Assembly: GCA_029863105.1 (NCBI GenBank)
Contig: JAOTWC010000008.1
Location: 1-18,138, forward strand
Origin: Gemmatimonadota bacterium
Lineage (GTDB): Bacteria > Gemmatimonadota > Gemmatimonadetes > Palauibacterales > Palauibacteraceae
Direction of reading: 5' to 3'
Length of the DNA: 18,138 bases
Shown: one piece after another, positions 15,501 through 18,138 of the stretch
How positions within the stretch are numbered: the stretch's first letter is position 1
Layout: each line of letters opens with the position of its first letter
Notes under the pieces: model-generated
Databases searched by the model: none
What the model was told of the DNA's origin: nothing
What the model saw: only the letters and a program-made list of their open reading frames with translations
Position numbers and translations under genes: made by a program

Positions 15501-15633
15501 CGATCGACTCCAAATGGTCGCACGTACCGGAGCACCCGACGCAGTCGCCGTCGCACCCGGAATTGTGACGGACAAATCCGAACACCGCAAACAACAGGGC
15601 CATGATCGCGATTCCCGCCCCCGCCTCGATCAT
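15487..15633 (-). CDS. 48-residue Cys-rich single-span membrane peptide between rnfA and apbE
   Basis: This is a tiny gene that length filters miss. Its ATG (15633-15631) overlaps the rnfA TGA by 4 bp, like every other junction in this operon, and its TGA ends 14 bp inside apbE. Residues about 4-21 form a membrane helix (A-G-A-G-I-A-I-M-A-L-L-F-A-V-F-G-F). The tail has four cysteines, Cys27, Cys31, Cys34 and Cys38 (C-x3-C-x2-C-x3-C), followed by D-H and an acidic end. The layout recalls FeoB-associated Cys-rich membrane peptides, and also the front part of RnfB, which has one membrane helix followed by cluster-binding cysteines. It could hold a metal or an iron-sulfur cluster near Rnf. Function unknown; that it is translated is well supported by the coupled start. 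Confidence 0.75.
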   Translation of the reverse strand: MIEAGAGIAIMALLFAVFGFVRHNSGCDGDCVGCSGTCDHLESIDDNA

Positions 15634-16208
15634 GAACTGAACAATCCGGCGAAGCCCATGAACGCCAGCGACAGCGATCCCGCAATGATCAGCACGAGGC
15701 CCATGCCTTTTGCCAGCGATGGCACCGTCGCCAGTTCCGTCTGCTCGCGGATCGAGGCCATGAGAACGAGCGCCAGGGTCAGACCCAGGCCGGCTCCCAC
15801 AGCAAAGAACAATCCCTCGAGAAACCCGTATCCGCGGTTCGTCTGGAAGATCGCCAGACCGAGGATCGCGCAGTTTGTCGTAATCAGGGGCAGGAAGATC
15901 CCCAATTCCCGGAACAGCGTCGGGCTGATCTTCTTGATGGCGATTTCCACGATCTGGACCAGTGACGCGATGACGACGATGAACGAAATCAGTCTGAGGT
16001 ACGGTGCGGCTCCCAGGACGAACGTATTGAGAACCCACGCGGTCATTGAGGTGATTACGAGCACGAAGATGTTCGCGGCTCCCATCCTCAGTGCCGTGGC
16101 CACGCGGGCCGACACGCCCATGAACGGACATAGCCCGAGGAACAGGGCCAGCGTGAAGTTGTTGACCAGCATGGCCGAAACCAGAATCCAGACCAGATCG
16201 CCCATCAT
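15630..16208 (-). CDS. rnfA: Electron transport complex subunit RnfA
   Basis: This 192-residue inner-membrane subunit of the Rnf complex has about six membrane helices. The family motif L-V-N-N-F-T-L-A-L-F-L-G-L-C-P-F-M-G-V-S lies at 14-33. Cys27 there and Cys113 (T-T-N-C-A-I-L-G) are the residues that, with the matching pair of RnfE, hold an iron centre inside the membrane in Rnf and Nqr. The length equals that of typical RnfA. The ATG overlaps the rnfE stop by 4 bp. Rnf oxidises reduced ferredoxin, reduces NAD+ and pumps Na+ or H+. Confidence 0.96.
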   Translation of the reverse strand: MMGDLVWILVSAMLVNNFTLALFLGLCPFMGVSARVATALRMGAANIFVLVITSMTAWVLNTFVLGAAPYLRLISFIVVIASLVQIVEIAIKKISPTLFRELGIFLPLITTNCAILGLAIFQTNRGYGFLEGLFFAVGAGLGLTLALVLMASIREQTELATVPSLAKGMGLVLIIAGSLSLAFMGFAGLFSS

Positions 16209-16867
16209 GCGGTCCTCCGCGTCGTCGACCCAACGCCGTGCGGCCAGTCACGCACAACGGATCTTTGCTGGCGTCGACTCTCCCACCAGCCGAACCCGAG
16301 CAGGATGAACCCGAGCGTGAAGAAGCCACCGGGTGGCAGGATCATCACGATCCAGGGCTCGTAGGAGGCACCCAGCAACGGCCGACCGAGGAACGTCCCG
16401 TAGCCGAGAATCTCGCGAATCCCGCCCATCATCAGCAGTGCGACGGTGAACCCGGCCCCGGTCCCGATTGCGTCGAGCAGGGCCCTGCCGACCGGTCGCT
16501 TCGACGCGAAGGCTTCCTGCCGGCCCAGAATCATGCAGTTCACGACGATGAGCGCGATGAACGCACCCAGCGCCTTGTGGATGTCCGGCACGACGGCGGC
16601 CAGCACGAGGTCGGCTACGGTAACGAACGTTGCGATGATCAGTATGTAGGCGCTGATGCGAACCTCGTGCGGAATGAGGTTCTTGAGCGTTGAGACCAAC
16701 AGGCTCGAGCCGACGAGCACGAAGAACGTGGCCAGACCCATGGCCAGGCTGTTGGCCACCGTGTTCGTCACCGCGAGGGCCGGACACAGTCCGAGCAGCT
16801 GGACGAGTACGGGGTTTTCGCGCCAGAACCCCCGTGTGAGATCGTACGTCGGTGTCGTCGCTCTCAC
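16205..16867 (-). CDS. rnfE: Electron transport complex subunit RnfE
   Basis: This 220-residue membrane subunit is a paralogue of RnfA with an inverted topology. It shows N-P-V-L-V-Q-L-L-G-L-C-P-A-L-A-V-T at 18-34 (Cys28) and V-V-N-C-M-I-L-G-R at 108-116 (Cys111), the iron-ligand cysteines. The motif G-G-I-R-E-I-L-G-Y-G-T near residues 148-158 is also typical. After the last helix comes a basic cytoplasmic tail. Both ends overlap the neighbours (rnfG and rnfA) by 4 bp, so the stoichiometry is likely set by coupled translation. Confidence 0.96.
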   Translation of the reverse strand: MRATTPTYDLTRGFWRENPVLVQLLGLCPALAVTNTVANSLAMGLATFFVLVGSSLLVSTLKNLIPHEVRISAYILIIATFVTVADLVLAAVVPDIHKALGAFIALIVVNCMILGRQEAFASKRPVGRALLDAIGTGAGFTVALLMMGGIREILGYGTFLGRPLLGASYEPWIVMILPPGGFFTLGFILLGFGWWESRRQQRSVVRDWPHGVGSTTRRTA

Positions 16868-17502
16868 GGGACGTCTCCTGCGACGGGCAAGTAGGGCTGC
16901 AGTTCCTCGAGTCGGTGGTTGATGATGGCGATTACCGTGCGCGACGAAATCGTGGCTCCCGTGATCATGTCCACCTCGCTTTCGTCACCGGAACCGGAAC
17001 CGGACTTGACACCCTTCAGCGGAGGCACCGGACCGGAAAACTCTGCCACAAAGATCGAGTCCTTCTCGATCTTGTCGCCCAGCCCGGGCGTTTCCTTGCT
17101 TTCCAGCACCTTCATTCCCGTGATTCGTCCGGTCGTCGGATCGAATCCGAACAGGAGGCGGATCACGTCCTGGAAACCGGGCTCCCCACCCGATATGGCC
17201 AGGCCGATCGGGCGACCGCTCGCGTCATATCCAGCGTAGATGCGATCCAGTCGCAGCGTATCACGTTCGGCTGGCGGATCAGCCATGAACCGGCCGTCGA
17301 CCAGAAACAGGGTCTCATATCGATCAGGACCACCGAGGACTTCGTGGATCGCCTCCCGCAGAACTTCGGCCCGGTGGGCCATGATGCGTGGCTCTGCCCA
17401 CCCGTTCACGAGCACGAGCAGCAACCCGGCGAACGCACCGGCGAGTGTCAGCGTCCCCAGCAGACGGACGGCAGGCGGGTTGGCGACGTGTTGCTCGGTC
17501 AC
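16864..17502 (-). CDS. rnfG: Electron transport complex subunit RnfG
   Basis: This 212-residue periplasmic flavoprotein subunit has one membrane helix at about 13-33. Its FMN-binding domain carries K-E-T-P-G-L-G-D-K at 136-144 and D-M-I-T-G-A-T-I-S-S at 178-187; Thr184 is the expected site of covalent FMN. A Gly/Ser-rich acidic loop (S-G-S-G-S-G-D-E-S-E) just before the attachment site looks longer than usual. ApbE, four genes downstream, would attach the flavin. The ATG shares four bases with the rnfD stop. Confidence 0.95.
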   Translation of the reverse strand: MTEQHVANPPAVRLLGTLTLAGAFAGLLLVLVNGWAEPRIMAHRAEVLREAIHEVLGGPDRYETLFLVDGRFMADPPAERDTLRLDRIYAGYDASGRPIGLAISGGEPGFQDVIRLLFGFDPTTGRITGMKVLESKETPGLGDKIEKDSIFVAEFSGPVPPLKGVKSGSGSGDESEVDMITGATISSRTVIAIINHRLEELQPYLPVAGDVP

Positions 17503-18138
17503 GCGGAGGCCTCGTCGCGCCGATGACCGAACACGCGAGGTTGGGTGGCCCGGTTGATGAACGGAACCAACGCGTTCATGAGCAGGATGGCATACATCAC
17601 ACCCTCAGGGAGTCCTCCCCAGGTTCGAATCAGCACGACGAGCACGCCGATTCCTATCCCGAAAATCCAGGCGCCCGCATTCGTGACCGGCGAGGTGACC
17701 ATATCCGTGGCCATGTACATGGCTCCCAGAATCAGTCCTCCGGAGAACAACATGAACAGCGGGCCGGGATAGCTCGCAGCGTCGAGTGCGTGAAGCAGGG
17801 AGGCGAACACCGCCACGGTGGCGAAGATGCTGATCGGGATCCGCCAGTTGAGGTAGTTCCTGAGGGCGAGATAGCCGCCGCACACGAGGATGAGCAGTCC
17901 CGCAGTCTCTCCCAGCGAGCCGCCCGTACTGCCCAGCATGAGGTCGCTGATTTCGGTGGACGTCGACTCGAATTTCCACAACCCCAGCGGCGTGGCGGCC
18001 GTCACGACGTCGGGCGCATTCGGACTCAGCAGCGGCAGGGCGAAGTTGTCGCCTCTCAGCGCCGTCCAGGCGCTGTCCGTCGCCGGCCAGGTCGTTAGCG
18101 CGGTCGGAAACGCAGCCTGAAGAAACGCGCGCCCCAGC
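17499..18138 (-). CDS. rnfD: Electron transport complex subunit RnfD (partial, N-terminus outside window)
   Basis: The frame is open to the right edge, so the true start lies outside the window; about 213 codons are visible of a usual 320-350. The visible part begins L-G-R-A-F-L-Q-A-A-F-P-T-A-L-T-T-W, a classic RnfD stretch. It is followed by V-V-T-A-A-T-P-L-G-L-W-K, in which the second Thr (codon 17993-17991) is the expected site of the covalent FMN. Several membrane helices follow, then G-A-M-Y-M-A-T-D-M-V-T-S-P and the loop W-G-G-L-P-E-G-V-M-Y-A-I-L-L-M-N. The GTG at 18005 would give only a C-terminal fragment and cut off conserved sequence, so it is not a real start. RnfC, and possibly RnfB, should lie further right. 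Confidence 0.95.
   Translation of the reverse strand, partial: LGRAFLQAAFPTALTTWPATDSAWTALRGDNFALPLLSPNAPDVVTAATPLGLWKFESTSTEISDLMLGSTGGSLGETAGLLILVCGGYLALRNYLNWRIPISIFATVAVFASLLHALDAASYPGPLFMLFSGGLILGAMYMATDMVTSPVTNAGAWIFGIGIGVLVVLIRTWGGLPEGVMYAILLMNALVPFINRATQPRVFGHRRDEASA

Noticed and set aside
15634..16329. Upstream extension of the 48-residue Cys-rich peptide to a 280-residue protein
   Set aside because: The extra part overlaps rnfA and rnfE in another frame and has the composition of a shadow; only the part after ATG 15633 is free and coupled to the rnfA stop.

Overview
The window is a GC-rich, gene-dense bacterial chromosome segment with ten or more genes in tightly overlapping operons. 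By eye the GC content is above 60%. The mix of a 2-oxoacid:ferredoxin oxidoreductase, an Rnf complex, many secreted lipoproteins, a leishmanolysin-like protease and a choice-of-anchor-B protein would suit a Gemmatimonadota-like or Bacteroidota-related environmental bacterium. The phylum is a guess from gene content only. I found no rRNA, tRNA, CRISPR array, insertion sequence or phage gene.

Layout. (1) 1-3406, minus strand: an operon reading leftwards, with a dienelactone-hydrolase lipoprotein, a small membrane protein, korA and the start of korB. The last three overlap by 4 bp each. (2) 3539-8453: glnS (+) and an MscS channel (-) that share a CTAG at their stop codons, a succinate-semialdehyde-type aldehyde dehydrogenase (+), and an unrecognised membrane protein (-). 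(3) 8454-13465: a 407-bp intergenic region with several inverted repeats, then two large secreted proteins on the plus strand. One is a leishmanolysin-like metalloprotease with three Ig/PKD-like repeats; the other has an FG-GAP-like propeller plus a choice-of-anchor-B domain. Each is followed by a strong intrinsic terminator. (4) 13612-14100 (+): a DUF411/CopG-type metal-binding thioredoxin-fold gene. (5) 14110-18138, minus strand: an Rnf operon reading leftwards: rnfD (partial), rnfG, rnfE, rnfA, a 48-residue Cys-rich membrane peptide, apbE and a zinc-ribbon protein.

The most interesting object is the DUF411 gene. Its reading frame is open from an ATG at 13612 to a TAG-free, single TGA stop at 14100, except for one in-frame TGA at 13765-13767. 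That TGA stands exactly where the family has the first Cys of its C-G-C-C metal site, giving U-G-C-C. A stem-loop with GGU in its apical loop starts seven bases after the TGA, as in bacterial SECIS elements. I read this as a selenoprotein form of a copper-resistance (CopG/DUF411) protein. An automatic gene caller would cut it to 104 residues starting at an internal GTG and lose the metal-binding site.

Functional links. The 2-oxoacid:ferredoxin oxidoreductase makes reduced ferredoxin, and Rnf couples ferredoxin oxidation to NAD+ reduction and ion pumping. ApbE supplies the covalent FMN groups of RnfG and RnfD. The aldehyde dehydrogenase may feed succinate into the same central metabolism. These links are inferred from families, not shown by the sequence.
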